64,000 nt of DNA from Shinella yambaruensis (GCF_022899355.1 NZ_JALJCK010000001.1:284248-348247); one strand, 5' to 3'; positions 10,702 through 19,651 are shown, counted from the stretch's first letter. The notes: generated from the sequence alone by a model not told the origin. Numbers and translations are program-made.

Positions 10702-11463
10702 TTACGCTTCGGCTTCGAGAGCCGGCTCGACCGGAACCTCGGCGGACGCGCCGAGGTCACGGCCCGATGCGCCCTGCTGGCGGGCGATGCCGTCGATGGC
10801 GGCGCGCGCGATCAGGTCGCAGTAGAGGGCGATGGCGCGCGAGGCGTCGTCGTTGCCGGGGATCGGGAAGTCGATCGGGTCCGGGTCGCAGTTCGAATCG
10901 ATGATGGCGACGACCGGGATGCCGAGACGCTTGGCTTCCTGGATCGCGATCGATTCCTTGTTGGTGTCGATGATGAACATCAGGTCCGGCGTGCCGCCCA
11001 TGTCGCGGATACCGCCGAGGGCCTTTTCAAGCTTCTCGCGTTCGCGCTCGAGGTTGAGACGCTCCTTCTTGGAATAGCCGGAACCTTCCGAGGACAGGAT
11101 CTCGTCGAGCTTGCGCAGGCGCTGGATCGAGTTGGAAATGGTCTTCCAGTTCGTCAGCATGCCGCCGAGCCAGCGGGCGTTGACGTAGTACTGGGCCGAA
11201 CGCTTTGCGGCATCGGCAATGATGTCGGACGCCTGGCGCTTGGTGCCGACGAAGAGCACGCGGCCGCCGCCGGCAACCGTGTCGGACACGACCTGAAGGG
11301 CGCGCGAGAGCAGCGGAACGGTCTGGGCGAGGTCGATGATGTGGACGTTGTTGCGGTCGCCGAAGATGTACGGCTTCATCTTCGGGTTCCAGCGGTGGGT
11401 CTGGTGGCCGAAGTGAACGCCGGCTTCCAGGAGCTGGCGCATAGAGAAATCGGGCAATGCCAT
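10702..11463 (-). CDS. rpsB: 30S ribosomal protein S2
   Basis: 253 aa. S2 binds the 16S rRNA head/body junction and is needed to bring S1 to the ribosome. Motifs [15 protein letters not shown] (about 15-29), FVGTKRQA and the C-terminal [20 protein letters not shown] are all present. A short acidic tail ends the protein. It is the first gene of the biogenesis cluster. A TTGATT-N17-TAAGGG promoter-like pair lies about 140 bases upstream, in the stretch before the repeat element. Confidence 0.98.
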   Translation of the reverse strand: MALPDFSMRQLLEAGVHFGHQTHRWNPKMKPYIFGDRNNVHIIDLAQTVPLLSRALQVVSDTVAGGGRVLFVGTKRQASDIIADAAKRSAQYYVNARWLGGMLTNWKTISNSIQRLRKLDEILSSEGSGYSKKERLNLEREREKLEKALGGIRDMGGTPDLMFIIDTNKESIAIQEAKRLGIPVVAIIDSNCDPDPIDFPIPGNDDASRAIALYCDLIARAAIDGIARQQGASGRDLGASAEVPVEPALEAEA

Positions 11464-11654
11464 GCCTTGTCATCCTTTTCCGGTTGAACCTCCGCAAGGC
11501 GATCAGCGATTCCTTCGGAAACGCCACCGGCGGAACCGCCCGGATTTCTCCCGGACAATCCCATGCCTCACGTGTGGAATGGCTGCCCCTTAACCGCAGT
11601 TTCCCGGCAAATCAAGGGCAGCGGGGTAAAAAAGGCATTTCCTGTGCAGTTTCG
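11464..11654 (-). promoter_or_regulatory. rpsB upstream/leader region
   Basis: Gene-free stretch in front of rpsB. On the minus strand I see a sigma70-like TTGATT-N17-TAAGGG pair about 140 bases from the start codon, implying a long leader that could carry S2 autoregulation. The promoter assignment is by eye only. Confidence 0.35.
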
Positions 11655-11793
11655 CCCCTCATCCGGCCTGCCGGCCACCTTCTCCCCGTAAACGGGGCGA
11701 AGGGATATGCCGTGCCGGTTTCCCCAACCAATGACCGTTTCGTGGGCCACGTCCCCTCGCCCCGTTTACGGGGAGAGGGTTAGGGTGAGGGGC
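11655..11793. repeat. RIME-like rhizobial intergenic palindromic element, copy A
   Basis: About 139 bases bounded by CCCCTCATCCGGCCTGCCGG at one end and GGGTTAGGGTGAGGGG at the other, with two internal hairpins built on CCCCGTAAACGGGG and CCCCGTTTACGGGG. It is near-identical in layout and length to copy B (15656-15793) and related to copy C (24670-24830). This matches the rhizobial intergenic mosaic elements described in Sinorhizobium and Rhizobium. It lies between the convergent ends of the rpsB leader and eipB. Confidence 0.85.
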
Positions 11794-11806
11794 AACCAAA
11801 ACCGCC

Positions 11807-12634
11807 CTACTTGCATTCCTGCGGCTTGAACATCTCAAGCTTGGCAAGCTTTCCGCTCAGCACGAACTCGCCGTAGTCCATGGTGAGGTCACGGGTGATT
11901 CCGTTCTCGTAGAGCTTGAAGGACATGCGGTAGACCGGCAGCGCGTCGCCTTCGCTCGTATCGTTGTAATAGGCGATCGATACCGGCCAGAACGCCTCCT
12001 TGGAGAAGCTGCCGGCCTTGTCGGCGTCCGGATCGCCGGCCTTGGGCATTTCCTTCTTGCCGACGACGGCGGTCGTCATCAGCGTCTTGTCGCCGGCGTC
12101 CGAGCCGTCGAAGAGGCGCGCCTCGAAGAAGCGCTCGCCCTTCCTGGCATGTTCGATGACGTCGAGCATGTGCTCGGTCGGGAAGCGGCTTGCGGCGAGC
12201 TCCACCTGCTTCGCGTCCGGCGCGGTGAGATCGACGCTGACGCCTTCCTTGTCCTCGCGCGCCGTGCCGCGCACCTCCTTGTCCAGCTTCTCGTCGGTGA
12301 AGGAGCGGGTGAGGAAGCGGAAGCTGCCGTTCTTCAGGTCCTCGTAGGTGGTCGTCTGCTGGTCGGTGAGGCGCGTTTCCTCGCCGGTATTGACCTGCGT
12401 GACGAAACGGAAGCTCACCGTGTAGCCGTCGCACGGGCTGCCGTTGAACTCGTAGACCATGCGGCCGTACATGCCGGCGATGCCGGAGCGCTCGGTCGCG
12501 TCCTTCAGCTTGAGGTCGTAGACGGCGCGGTGCGGCGCAAGCCCGGTCGCCGGCGTGGCAAAGGCGCTCGGAACGCCGCTGCCGGCGAAGCATGCCCCGG
12601 CCGTCAAGGCCGCGACAAAGGCTGAACGAAACAT
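11807..12634 (-). CDS. eipB: Cell envelope integrity protein EipB (DUF1849)
   Basis: 275 aa periplasmic protein with a signal peptide (about 1-25, cleaved after SAFA). The DUF1849 family is restricted to Rhizobiales-type alphaproteobacteria; in Brucella EipB keeps the envelope intact under stress. It carries just two cysteines in the mature part, in GSPCDGY (about residue 68) and at the C-terminal PQECK, matching the conserved disulfide pair of the family. ATG 12634 is chosen over the upstream open frame because it directly precedes the signal sequence and follows an AGGAGG-like site. Confidence 0.88.
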   Translation of the reverse strand: MFRSAFVAALTAGACFAGSGVPSAFATPATGLAPHRAVYDLKLKDATERSGIAGMYGRMVYEFNGSPCDGYTVSFRFVTQVNTGEETRLTDQQTTTYEDLKNGSFRFLTRSFTDEKLDKEVRGTAREDKEGVSVDLTAPDAKQVELAASRFPTEHMLDVIEHARKGERFFEARLFDGSDAGDKTLMTTAVVGKKEMPKAGDPDADKAGSFSKEAFWPVSIAYYNDTSEGDALPVYRMSFKLYENGITRDLTMDYGEFVLSGKLAKLEMFKPQECK

Positions 12635-12813
12635 CCGTTTCCTCCTGTTGAAGTCGGTCGTGATGTTATATGAACTCTTCCGGCAAAAGCGAGGCAATAT
12701 CCACGTCTTGCCAACTTCATTTCCACCATTGCGACGATCCGCGCCGCAATGCCCCTCACAGCCGCCCCTCGCCGCTCCTATCTATGGACCGGCGACAAGA
12801 AACGGAGACCGGA

Positions 12814-13278
12814 ATGTCCGCTGAAATCGAAAACCGCGTCAAGGAACTGGGCTACGACATTCCCGTGGCCGCAGCACCGGCCGCCAACTACGTGCCCTTC
12901 GTCATCAGCGGCAACGTGCTCCACATTTCCGGCCAGCTGCCGATGCTGGACGGCAAGCTCGCCGTCACCGGCCATCTCGGCAGGAATGTCGACGTGCCCG
13001 GCGGCCAGAAGGCGGCGGAACTGTGCGCGCTCGGCCTTCTCGCCCAGGCCAAGGCCGCCCTCGGCGACCTCTCGCGCATCAAGCGCATCATCAAGATCAA
13101 CGGCTTCGTCGCCTCCGCGCCGGACTTCGTCGAACAGCACCTCGTCATCAACGGCGCATCGAACTTCCTCGTCGCGGCCCTCGGCGATGCCGGCAAGCAT
13201 GCCCGCGCCGCCGTCGGCATGGCCGCGCTTCCCCTGAATGCGGCCGTCGAGATAGACGCCATCATGGAAATCGCCTGA
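12814..13278 (+). CDS. RidA/YjgF-family protein (long form)
   Basis: 154 aa. RidA proteins are trimeric enamine/imine deaminases that protect PLP enzymes. This is the longer subfamily (about 150 aa) rather than the 130-aa housekeeping RidA. The C-terminal pattern HARAAVGMAALPLNAAVEID keeps the arginine that binds the carboxylate in active RidA enzymes. ATG 12814 has GGAGACC upstream. Its stop overlaps the next ATG (TGATG), so it is translationally coupled to the phosphodiesterase. Exact substrate is unknown. Confidence 0.88.
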   Translation: MSAEIENRVKELGYDIPVAAAPAANYVPFVISGNVLHISGQLPMLDGKLAVTGHLGRNVDVPGGQKAAELCALGLLAQAKAALGDLSRIKRIIKINGFVASAPDFVEQHLVINGASNFLVAALGDAGKHARAAVGMAALPLNAAVEIDAIMEIA

Positions 13279-14003
13279 TGCAGAAATTCCCCTGGCTGAC
13301 CGAGCGGCCGATCGCCCATCGCGGCTATCACGATCTCAACCGCAAGGTCTGGGAGAACACGCTCTCCGCCTTCGCCCGCGCGGCCGACGCCGGCTTTGCC
13401 ATCGAATGCGACCTGCACTACGCCGCCGATGCCATTCCCGTCGTCTTCCATGACGACGACCTGAAGCGGCTCTGCGGCATCGAGGGGGACGTGCGCCAGC
13501 GCACCGCCGCCGAACTCGGCCTGCTGAAGGTCGGCGGCACGGAGGACGGCGTGCCGACGCTGCGCCAGCTCCTCGACCTCGTGAAGGGCCGCGTGCCGCT
13601 CGTCCTGGAGCTGAAGGGGCGCAAGGGCGACGACGACGGCTTCGCCATGGCCGTGCTCGACGCGATCGAGGACTATGACGGCCCCGTCGCGCTGATGAGC
13701 TTCGACCACTGGCTCCTGGAAGACCTCAAGGCGATCGGCACCAGCCGCCCCGTCGGCCTGACGGCGGAAGGTGCGCGGCCGGAGAATTTTGCCGTGCACG
13801 AGGAGGCGATGCAGCTCGGGCTCGACTTCATCTCCTATTATTACGGCCACCTGCCGAACGCCTTCGTCAGCCGGCAGCGCGACCTCGGCCGGCAGGTCAT
13901 CACCTGGACCGTGCGCGACGACGAGGCGCGCACGATCACGGCGCTCAACGCGGACCAGATGACCTTCGAGGGCTTCGATCCGCGCGAGCCGCTGACGGCA
14001 TAA
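13278..14003 (+). CDS. Glycerophosphodiester phosphodiesterase family protein
   Basis: 241 aa TIM-barrel enzyme of the GDPD family, which hydrolyses glycerophosphodiesters to glycerol-3-phosphate and an alcohol. Active-site elements are IAHRGYHD (about 12-19), the metal-binding ECDLH pair, VVFHDD (second catalytic His) and LELKG. No signal peptide is visible, so it is cytoplasmic, unlike periplasmic GlpQ. It overlaps the RidA-family stop by one base and ends 1 base before the DUF482 gene, making a tight three-gene unit. Confidence 0.92.
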   Translation: MQKFPWLTERPIAHRGYHDLNRKVWENTLSAFARAADAGFAIECDLHYAADAIPVVFHDDDLKRLCGIEGDVRQRTAAELGLLKVGGTEDGVPTLRQLLDLVKGRVPLVLELKGRKGDDDGFAMAVLDAIEDYDGPVALMSFDHWLLEDLKAIGTSRPVGLTAEGARPENFAVHEEAMQLGLDFISYYYGHLPNAFVSRQRDLGRQVITWTVRDDEARTITALNADQMTFEGFDPREPLTA

Positions 14004-14004
14004 C

Positions 14005-15198
14005 ATGGCCGGGACGGTACGCATCCGTGTCGAAACCAGCTTCGCCGATATTCCGGCGGGCGACTGGGGGCGTCTTTCCGGCGCCTCCAGGGACGACGCG
14101 CTGGTGCCCTACAATCCCTTTGTCAGCCACGCCTTCCTCTCCGCGCTGGAAGAATCAGGCTGCGCCGTCGCCGAGACCGGCTGGCTCGGCCAGCATCTCC
14201 TGCTGGAGGGCGACGACGGCGCCCTTCTCGGCGCCCTGCCCGTCTATCTGAAGAACCACAGCCAGGGCGAATATGTCTTCGACCACGGCTGGGCCGACGC
14301 CTTCGAGCGTGCCGGGGGACGCTATTATCCCAAGCTGCAGGCCTCCATTCCCTTCACCCCTGCCACCGGCCCGCGCCTCCTCCACCGGCCGGACCAGCCG
14401 GTCGTCGCGACGCAGGCCGCGCTGGCCGAGGGGCTGAAGGAACTGTCGAAACGCCATGGCGTCTCTTCGGCGCATGTCACCTTCGTGCCGGAAGCGGAAA
14501 TGCCGGTCTTCGAGGCCGCGGGCTACCTGCACCGCACGGACCAGCAGTTCCATTTCCTCAATGCGGGCTACGGCTCGCATGCGGATTTCCTGGAAACGCT
14601 CGCCTCCCGCAAGCGCAAGGCGCTGAAGAAGGAGCGCCGCACGGCGCTCGAGCACGGCATCGAAATCGACTGGCTGACCGGCGGGGACCTGACCGAAAAG
14701 ATCTGGGACCAGTTCTTCACCTTCTACATGGACACCGGCAGCCGCAAATGGGGCCGGCCCTATCTCAACCGCCGCTTCTACAGCCTGATCGGCGAACGCA
14801 TGGCGGACGACATCCTGCTGGTGATGGCAAGACGCAACGGCCGCTACATCGCCGGCGCGATCAACTTCATCGGCGGCGACACGCTCTTCGGCCGGCACTG
14901 GGGCTGCATCGAGGACCATCCCTTCCTGCATTTCGAGGTCTGCTACCACCAGGCCATCGATTTCGCGATCGAGAAGGGGCTGGCGCGCGTGGAGGCCGGC
15001 GCACAGGGCGAGCACAAGCTGGCGCGCGGCTACCTGCCCGTCACCACCCATTCGGCCCACCACATCACCCATCCCGGCCTGCGGCGCGCCGTCGCCGACT
15101 ATCTCGAGCGCGAGCGCCGTGACGTCGAGGCGACGGGCGAATATCTTGCCGAACACGGCCCCTTCCGCCGCGCGGGCGGCCAAGACGACCACGACTGA
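14005..15198 (+). CDS. GNAT-fold acyltransferase, DUF482/FemAB-like (PF04339)
   Basis: 397 aa. The protein matches the DUF482 family of double-GNAT proteins related to FemAB peptidyltransferases: an N-terminal module with FVSHAFLSALEESGC (about 35-49) and LPVYLKNHSQGEYVFDHGWA, and a C-terminal module with KRKALKKERR and FGRHWGC, then VEAGAQGEHKLARGYLP. Family members are annotated as peptidoglycan biosynthesis/recognition but the substrate is not established. It is coupled to the upstream GDPD gene. Confidence 0.85.
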   Translation: MAGTVRIRVETSFADIPAGDWGRLSGASRDDALVPYNPFVSHAFLSALEESGCAVAETGWLGQHLLLEGDDGALLGALPVYLKNHSQGEYVFDHGWADAFERAGGRYYPKLQASIPFTPATGPRLLHRPDQPVVATQAALAEGLKELSKRHGVSSAHVTFVPEAEMPVFEAAGYLHRTDQQFHFLNAGYGSHADFLETLASRKRKALKKERRTALEHGIEIDWLTGGDLTEKIWDQFFTFYMDTGSRKWGRPYLNRRFYSLIGERMADDILLVMARRNGRYIAGAINFIGGDTLFGRHWGCIEDHPFLHFEVCYHQAIDFAIEKGLARVEAGAQGEHKLARGYLPVTTHSAHHITHPGLRRAVADYLERERRDVEATGEYLAEHGPFRRAGGQDDHD

Positions 15199-15215
15199 GC
15201 ACATCGGAGACGAGC

Positions 15216-15641
15216 ATGACCGCCTACGACACGAACAACATCTTCGCGAAGATCCTGCGCGGCGAGATTCCCGCGCACCGCGTCTACGAGGACGACGACG
15301 CGGTCGCCTTCATGGACGTGATGCCGCAGGCGAACGGGCACACGCTCGTCATCCCCAAGACGCCGTCGCGCAACATCCTCGACGCCGCCCCGCAGACGCT
15401 GTCGCGCCTGCTGCCGGTGGTGCAGAAGGTCGCGGCCGCCGCCAAGGAGGCGTTCGAGGCCGACGGCGTCACCGTCATGCAGTTCAACGAACCGGCCGCC
15501 GGCCAGACCGTCTATCACCTGCATTTCCACGTCATCCCCCGCGTCGAGGGCCAGCCGCTGAAGCCCCATTCCGGCACGATGGAGGACCAGGGCGTGCTCG
15601 CCGCCAATGCGGAGAAGCTGCGCAAGGCGCTGAAGGGCTGA
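15216..15641 (+). CDS. HIT-family nucleotide hydrolase (HinT-like)
   Basis: 141 aa. Histidine-triad proteins hydrolyse AMP-linked substrates such as adenosine phosphoramidates. The triad motif HLHFHVIPR is at about residues 100-108, preceded by the GQTVYHLH strand. N-terminal IFAKILRGEIPAH and FMDVMPQANGHTLVIPK are typical of the HinT branch. It follows the DUF482 gene by 17 bases with GGAGACG as ribosome site, and ends just before RIME-like copy B. Confidence 0.93.
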   Translation: MTAYDTNNIFAKILRGEIPAHRVYEDDDAVAFMDVMPQANGHTLVIPKTPSRNILDAAPQTLSRLLPVVQKVAAAAKEAFEADGVTVMQFNEPAAGQTVYHLHFHVIPRVEGQPLKPHSGTMEDQGVLAANAEKLRKALKG

Positions 15642-15655
15642 CATATCCGCCACGG

Positions 15656-15793
15656 CCCCTCATCCGGCCTGCCGGCCACCTCCTCCCCGTGAACGGGGAG
15701 AAGGGATATGCCGCGCCCGCTTCCCAGTTCCTCACCGGTTCGTTGGGCAAGTCCCCTCTCCCCGCGCGCGGGGAGAGGGTTAGGGTGAGGGGC
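15656..15793. repeat. RIME-like rhizobial intergenic palindromic element, copy B
   Basis: 138 bases with the same outer ends as copy A (CCCCTCATCCGGCCTGCCGG ... GGGTTAGGGTGAGGGG) and the same internal hairpins (CCCCGTGAACGGGG here, CCCCGCGCGCGGGG on the other side). It lies between the convergent HIT and azlD genes, a typical place for these elements, and could end both transcripts. Confidence 0.87.
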
Positions 15794-15817
15794 AAACCCC
15801 ACACGGAATCGCCCCTT

Positions 15818-16162
15818 TCAAACACCCAGCAAGGCCAGCCCCGCGGCAAGGAACGCGATGGCTGCGGCGATGCCGGCGATCTGGCGGAAGCGGCCGCCGA
15901 TGAAGAAGCAGAGGCCGCCGAACGCGACGGCCCCGAGCCGCAGCCAGAGGGGCGAGGCCTCCAGCGTGCCGGTCGGGAAGACGATCAGCTTGGCGATGAC
16001 CGCCGCCACCAGCGCCGTCGCCACCGCCCTCACCCAGTTCAGGACCTCGGACCGTTCGTCGATGCGGTTGCCGGCGACGACGCCCGCCCAGCGCCAGAGA
16101 TCCGTCGCCAGCCAGCCGGCGATGGCGATGTAGATATAGGGCCAGAGACCGTCGAAGCTCAT
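15818..16162 (-). CDS. azlD: AzlD-family branched-chain amino acid export subunit
   Basis: 114 aa small membrane protein with four predicted helices (for example YIYIAIAGWLATDLWRW and LRLGAVAFGGLCFFIGG). AzlD is the small partner of AzlC in exporters of branched-chain or related amino acids. The ATG at 16162 overlaps the azlC stop by 4 bases (ATGA), the usual azlC-azlD coupling. Substrate is not shown by the sequence. Confidence 0.87.
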   Translation of the reverse strand: MSFDGLWPYIYIAIAGWLATDLWRWAGVVAGNRIDERSEVLNWVRAVATALVAAVIAKLIVFPTGTLEASPLWLRLGAVAFGGLCFFIGGRFRQIAGIAAAIAFLAAGLALLGV

Positions 16163-16893
16163 CGCGCGGCCTCCCGGCGGCGCAGCGCGCGCTCGCCCCA
16201 CCAGGCCGCGGTGCCGCCGACGACGCCGGCCAGCAGGATATCGTATTCGGGCGCGACCACCGCGAAGATGGTGCCGAGTGCGAGCCCGATGCCGAGCGCC
16301 CAGTAGATCACCCGGTGGCGCGCGGAAATCCATATCGAGGTGAGGAAATAGACCGGCGTCAGGAAGAACAGGCAGCCGGAAACGATCGGCGGGAACTCCG
16401 AGACCGCGCCATAGACGAGGCCGACGAGCACGATATTGGTGAGCGTCAGCGTCACGCCGAAGCCGGCGAAGAAGGCGACGCGGCCGCCGCGCGGCACGTC
16501 CCGCACCTTCTCCATTGCGAAGACCCAGGCGGTGATGGCGACGAAATGCGAGACGATCAGCAGCAGCCAGGTCGGCGTGCGGCGGTCACGGATTTCCGGA
16601 ATGAGCGCCGCCACCATCGGCATCATGCGCACCGAGGACAGCGTGACCGCGAGGAACGCCGTCGCGATATGCGCGCCCGACAGCATGGAGCCGACGAGAA
16701 TCACCTTGGCCGGCAGCGCCCAGACCATGCCGGTCATGAACATCACCTGCTCGACCGGCACCTTCGCCTCCGCCGTGAAGGCGGCGAACCCCACGAAGGA
16801 CAGCATCAGGATGATCGCCGGCAGGCTGAAGATGCCGCGCATGCCGAGGAGGAACCAGTGGCTCTGGGATTGGGATTCTGGCGGGGCGGTCAT
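16159..16893 (-). CDS. azlC: AzlC-family ABC-independent amino acid exporter, large subunit
   Basis: 244 aa polytopic protein with about six to seven membrane segments. The family core is visible in AEAKVPVEQVMFMTGMVWALPAK-like sequence after the first helix and in SVRMMPMVAALIPEIRDRRTP. AzlC/AzlD pairs export branched-chain amino acids or their analogues. Upstream (16894-17131) lies a composite palindromic repeat and no other gene. Confidence 0.87.
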   Translation of the reverse strand: MTAPPESQSQSHWFLLGMRGIFSLPAIILMLSFVGFAAFTAEAKVPVEQVMFMTGMVWALPAKVILVGSMLSGAHIATAFLAVTLSSVRMMPMVAALIPEIRDRRTPTWLLLIVSHFVAITAWVFAMEKVRDVPRGGRVAFFAGFGVTLTLTNIVLVGLVYGAVSEFPPIVSGCLFFLTPVYFLTSIWISARHRVIYWALGIGLALGTIFAVVAPEYDILLAGVVGGTAAWWGERALRRREAAR

Positions 16894-16969
16894 TCAATTC
16901 TCTTGCAGGAAAACAAAGCCGGACGGCTACCCTGCCAGGCCGGTCCCATACGATCGCAAACCGCGCCCA

Positions 16970-17058
16970 CCCTCTGTCGTCATCCTCGGCCCCGAGCCGA
17001 GGATCCACAACCGCGGGCGGGGCGTGGATGGTCGGGTCAAGCCCGACCATGACGGAGG
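16970..17058. repeat. Composite short palindromic repeat (GTCATCCTCGG family)
   Basis: Two adjacent palindromes: CATCCTCGGCCCCGAGCCGAGGATCC-like at 16980-17005 and GGTCGGGTCAAGCCCGACC at 17029-17048, bordered by CACCCTCTGTCGT and ATGACGGAGG. The same module recurs at 20839-20875, 49982-50018, 50206-50231 and, cut off, at 63984-64000. Confidence 0.75.
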
Positions 17059-17085
17059 AAAGGCTTGCGCCATTTCTTCAACAAT

Positions 17086-17115
17086 ATGGGCCGGGCAGTT
17101 TCCTGCCCGGCCCAT
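17086..17115 (-). terminator. clpA transcription terminator
   Basis: A perfect 13-bp stem (ATGGGCCGGGCAG and its complement) with a 4-base loop sits 17 bases after the clpA stop. On the minus strand it is followed by ATTGTTG. It has the features of a rho-independent terminator with a weak U-tract. Confidence 0.75.
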
Positions 17116-17131
17116 GCGATTTGTAAAGCCG

Positions 17132-19642
17132 TCACTTTTTGCGCGGCACCTTGGGAACGGCGCCGGACGACTTGCGCGGCGGCTCGTCCTTCGGCTCCTC
17201 GGCCCTGGCCTCCACCGCCTTCTTCGAAGCGCGGGCCTTGGCGGGCGCGGCCTCGGCGGCGACGGTCTCCTTCGGCTTGCGGGGCTTGGCCTTCTTGGCG
17301 GCTGCCTCCTCGACCTCGGCCTTCGGCTTGATCGGCGCGGTTTCCGGCACGGCGTCGAGGATCAGGCCCTTCGAGCCGTCCTCCTTCACGCCGACGGAGA
17401 CGCGCACGACGCCGCCCTTCTTCAGCTTGCCGAAGAGGATCTCGTCGGCGAGCTTCTTCTTGATGTTCTCCTGGATGACACGCGCCAGCGGGCGGGCACC
17501 CATCTTCTCGTCGTAGCCCTTCTCCGCCAGCCAGGAGATCGCCTCGGGCTGGAGATCGAAGGTTACGTTGCGCTCGGCGAGCTGGGTTTCCAGCTGCATG
17601 ACGAACTTCTGCACGACCTGGTGGATGACCGGCGTCGGCAGCGAGCCGAACGGGATGATCGCATCGAGGCGGTTGCGGAATTCCGGCGTGAACAGGCGGT
17701 TGATCGCCTCCATGTCCTCGCCCTCGCGCTTGGACGAGCCGAAGCCGATGGCGGCCTTGGCCATGTCGGAGGCGCCCGCATTGGTCGTCATGATAAGGAT
17801 GACGTTGCGGAAGTCGATCTTCTTGCCGTTATGGTCGGTCAGCGAGCCGTGATCCATGACCTGCAACAGGATGTTGTAGAGATCCGGATGCGCCTTCTCG
17901 ATCTCGTCGAGCAAGAGCACGCAATGCGGATGCTGGTCGACGCCGTCGGTCAGGAGGCCGCCCTGGTCGAAGCCGACATAGCCGGGAGGCGCCCCGAGCA
18001 GGCGCGAGACCGTGTGCCGCTCCATGTATTCCGACATGTCGAAGCGCAGCAGTTCCACGCCGAGCGACGATGCAAGCTGCTTGGCGACTTCCGTCTTGCC
18101 GACGCCGGTGGGGCCGGAGAACAGGTAGCAGCCTATCGGCTTGTTCGGTTCGCGAAGGCCCGCCCGCGACAGCTTGATCGCCGACGACAGCGCCTCGATG
18201 GCGAGGTCCTGGCCGTAGACGACCGAGCGCAGCTCCTTGTCGAGGTTGGCGAGCACCTGCTCGTCGTCCTTCGACACGGTCTTCGGCGGAATGCGGGCCA
18301 TGGTGGCGATCGTCGCCTCGATCTCCTTCTCGGTGATCAGCTTGCGGCGTTTTCCGGCGGGCAGCAGCATCTGGGCCGCGCCGGTCTCGTCGATCACGTC
18401 GATCGCCTTGTCCGGCAGCTTGCGGTCGTTGATGTAGCGCGCCGACAGCTCCACCGCCGTCTTGATCGCCTCGTTGGAATAGCGGAGCTTGTGATACTCC
18501 TCGAAATAGGGCTTCAGCCCCTTCATGATCTCGATCGTGTCGTCGATGGTCGGCTCGTTGACGTCGATCTTCTGGAAGCGGCGGACGAGCGCCCGGTCCT
18601 TCTCGAAGAACTGGCGGTATTCCTTGTAGGTCGTCGAGCCGATGCAGCGGATCGCGCCGGAGGAGAGCGCCGGCTTGAGGAGGTTCGAGGCATCCATCGC
18701 GCCGCCGGAGGTGGCGCCCGCGCCGATCACCGTATGGATCTCGTCGATGAAGAGAACGGCGCCCGGGTAGTCCTCCAGCTCCTTGACGACCTGCTTCAGG
18801 CGCTCCTCGAAGTCGCCGCGATAGCGGGTGCCGGCGAGCAGCGTGCCCATGTCGAGCGAGAAGATCGTCGCGTCGGCGAGCGCTTCGGGCACCTTGCCCT
18901 CGACGATGCGCTTGGCGAGACCCTCGGCGATGGCCGTCTTGCCGACGCCGGGATCGCCCACATAGAGCGGGTTGTTCTTGGAGCGGCGGCACAGGACCTG
19001 GATCGTCCGGTTGACCTCGGCGTGACGGCCGATCAGCGGATCGATCTTGCCACCCTTGGCCTTCTCGTTGAGGTTGACGCAATAGGCCGTCAGGGCATCC
19101 TGCTTCTTGGCGGGCTCCTCCTGCTCGTTGCCGTTGCGGGTCTGCTTCTGTTCGTTCTCGCTCTCGTCCGCCCCGCGCACCTGGCGCTGCTCGGACGCGC
19201 CCGGCCGCTTGCCGATGCCGTGCGAGATGAAGTTGACGGCGTCGTAGCGCGTCATCTCCTGCTCCTGCAGGAAATAGGCGGCATGGCTTTCGCGCTCGGC
19301 AAAGATCGCGACGAGCACGTTGGCGCCGGTCACCTCCTCGCGGCCGGAGGACTGGACATGGATCACCGCGCGCTGGATGACGCGCTGGAAGCCGGAGGTC
19401 GGCTTGGAATCCTCCTCGTAGCCCGTCACCAGGTTGGCGAGGTCATGGTCGACATAATCGGTGACGGTCTTGCGCAGAACGTCGAGATTCACGTTGCAGG
19501 CGCCCATCACGGCGGCCGCATCGCCGTCGTCGATCAGGGCGAGCAGGAGATGTTCGAGCGTCGCATATTCGTGATGGCGCTCGTTCGCATAGGTCAGTGC
19601 CTGGTGGAGGGCCTTTTCAAGGCTGGCAGAAAATGTTGGCAC
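17132..19642 (-). CDS. clpA: ATP-dependent Clp protease ATPase subunit ClpA
   Basis: 836 aa AAA+ unfoldase that feeds N-end-rule and other substrates to ClpP. The N-domain (1-145) binds ClpS. D1 has Walker A GDPGVGKT (229-236) and Walker B VLFIDEIHT. D2 has GPTGVGKT and VLLLDEIEKAH. The ClpP-docking region is in D2. The start is GTG at 19642, 6 bases after GAGGA. After the D2 domain there is an unusual lysine/alanine/proline-rich tail of about 65 residues that E. coli ClpA lacks. It follows clpS by 9 bases and ends in a hairpin terminator. Confidence 0.97.
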   Translation of the reverse strand: MPTFSASLEKALHQALTYANERHHEYATLEHLLLALIDDGDAAAVMGACNVNLDVLRKTVTDYVDHDLANLVTGYEEDSKPTSGFQRVIQRAVIHVQSSGREEVTGANVLVAIFAERESHAAYFLQEQEMTRYDAVNFISHGIGKRPGASEQRQVRGADESENEQKQTRNGNEQEEPAKKQDALTAYCVNLNEKAKGGKIDPLIGRHAEVNRTIQVLCRRSKNNPLYVGDPGVGKTAIAEGLAKRIVEGKVPEALADATIFSLDMGTLLAGTRYRGDFEERLKQVVKELEDYPGAVLFIDEIHTVIGAGATSGGAMDASNLLKPALSSGAIRCIGSTTYKEYRQFFEKDRALVRRFQKIDVNEPTIDDTIEIMKGLKPYFEEYHKLRYSNEAIKTAVELSARYINDRKLPDKAIDVIDETGAAQMLLPAGKRRKLITEKEIEATIATMARIPPKTVSKDDEQVLANLDKELRSVVYGQDLAIEALSSAIKLSRAGLREPNKPIGCYLFSGPTGVGKTEVAKQLASSLGVELLRFDMSEYMERHTVSRLLGAPPGYVGFDQGGLLTDGVDQHPHCVLLLDEIEKAHPDLYNILLQVMDHGSLTDHNGKKIDFRNVILIMTTNAGASDMAKAAIGFGSSKREGEDMEAINRLFTPEFRNRLDAIIPFGSLPTPVIHQVVQKFVMQLETQLAERNVTFDLQPEAISWLAEKGYDEKMGARPLARVIQENIKKKLADEILFGKLKKGGVVRVSVGVKEDGSKGLILDAVPETAPIKPKAEVEEAAAKKAKPRKPKETVAAEAAPAKARASKKAVEARAEEPKDEPPRKSSGAVPKVPRKK

Positions 19643-19651
19643 GTTCGTTCC

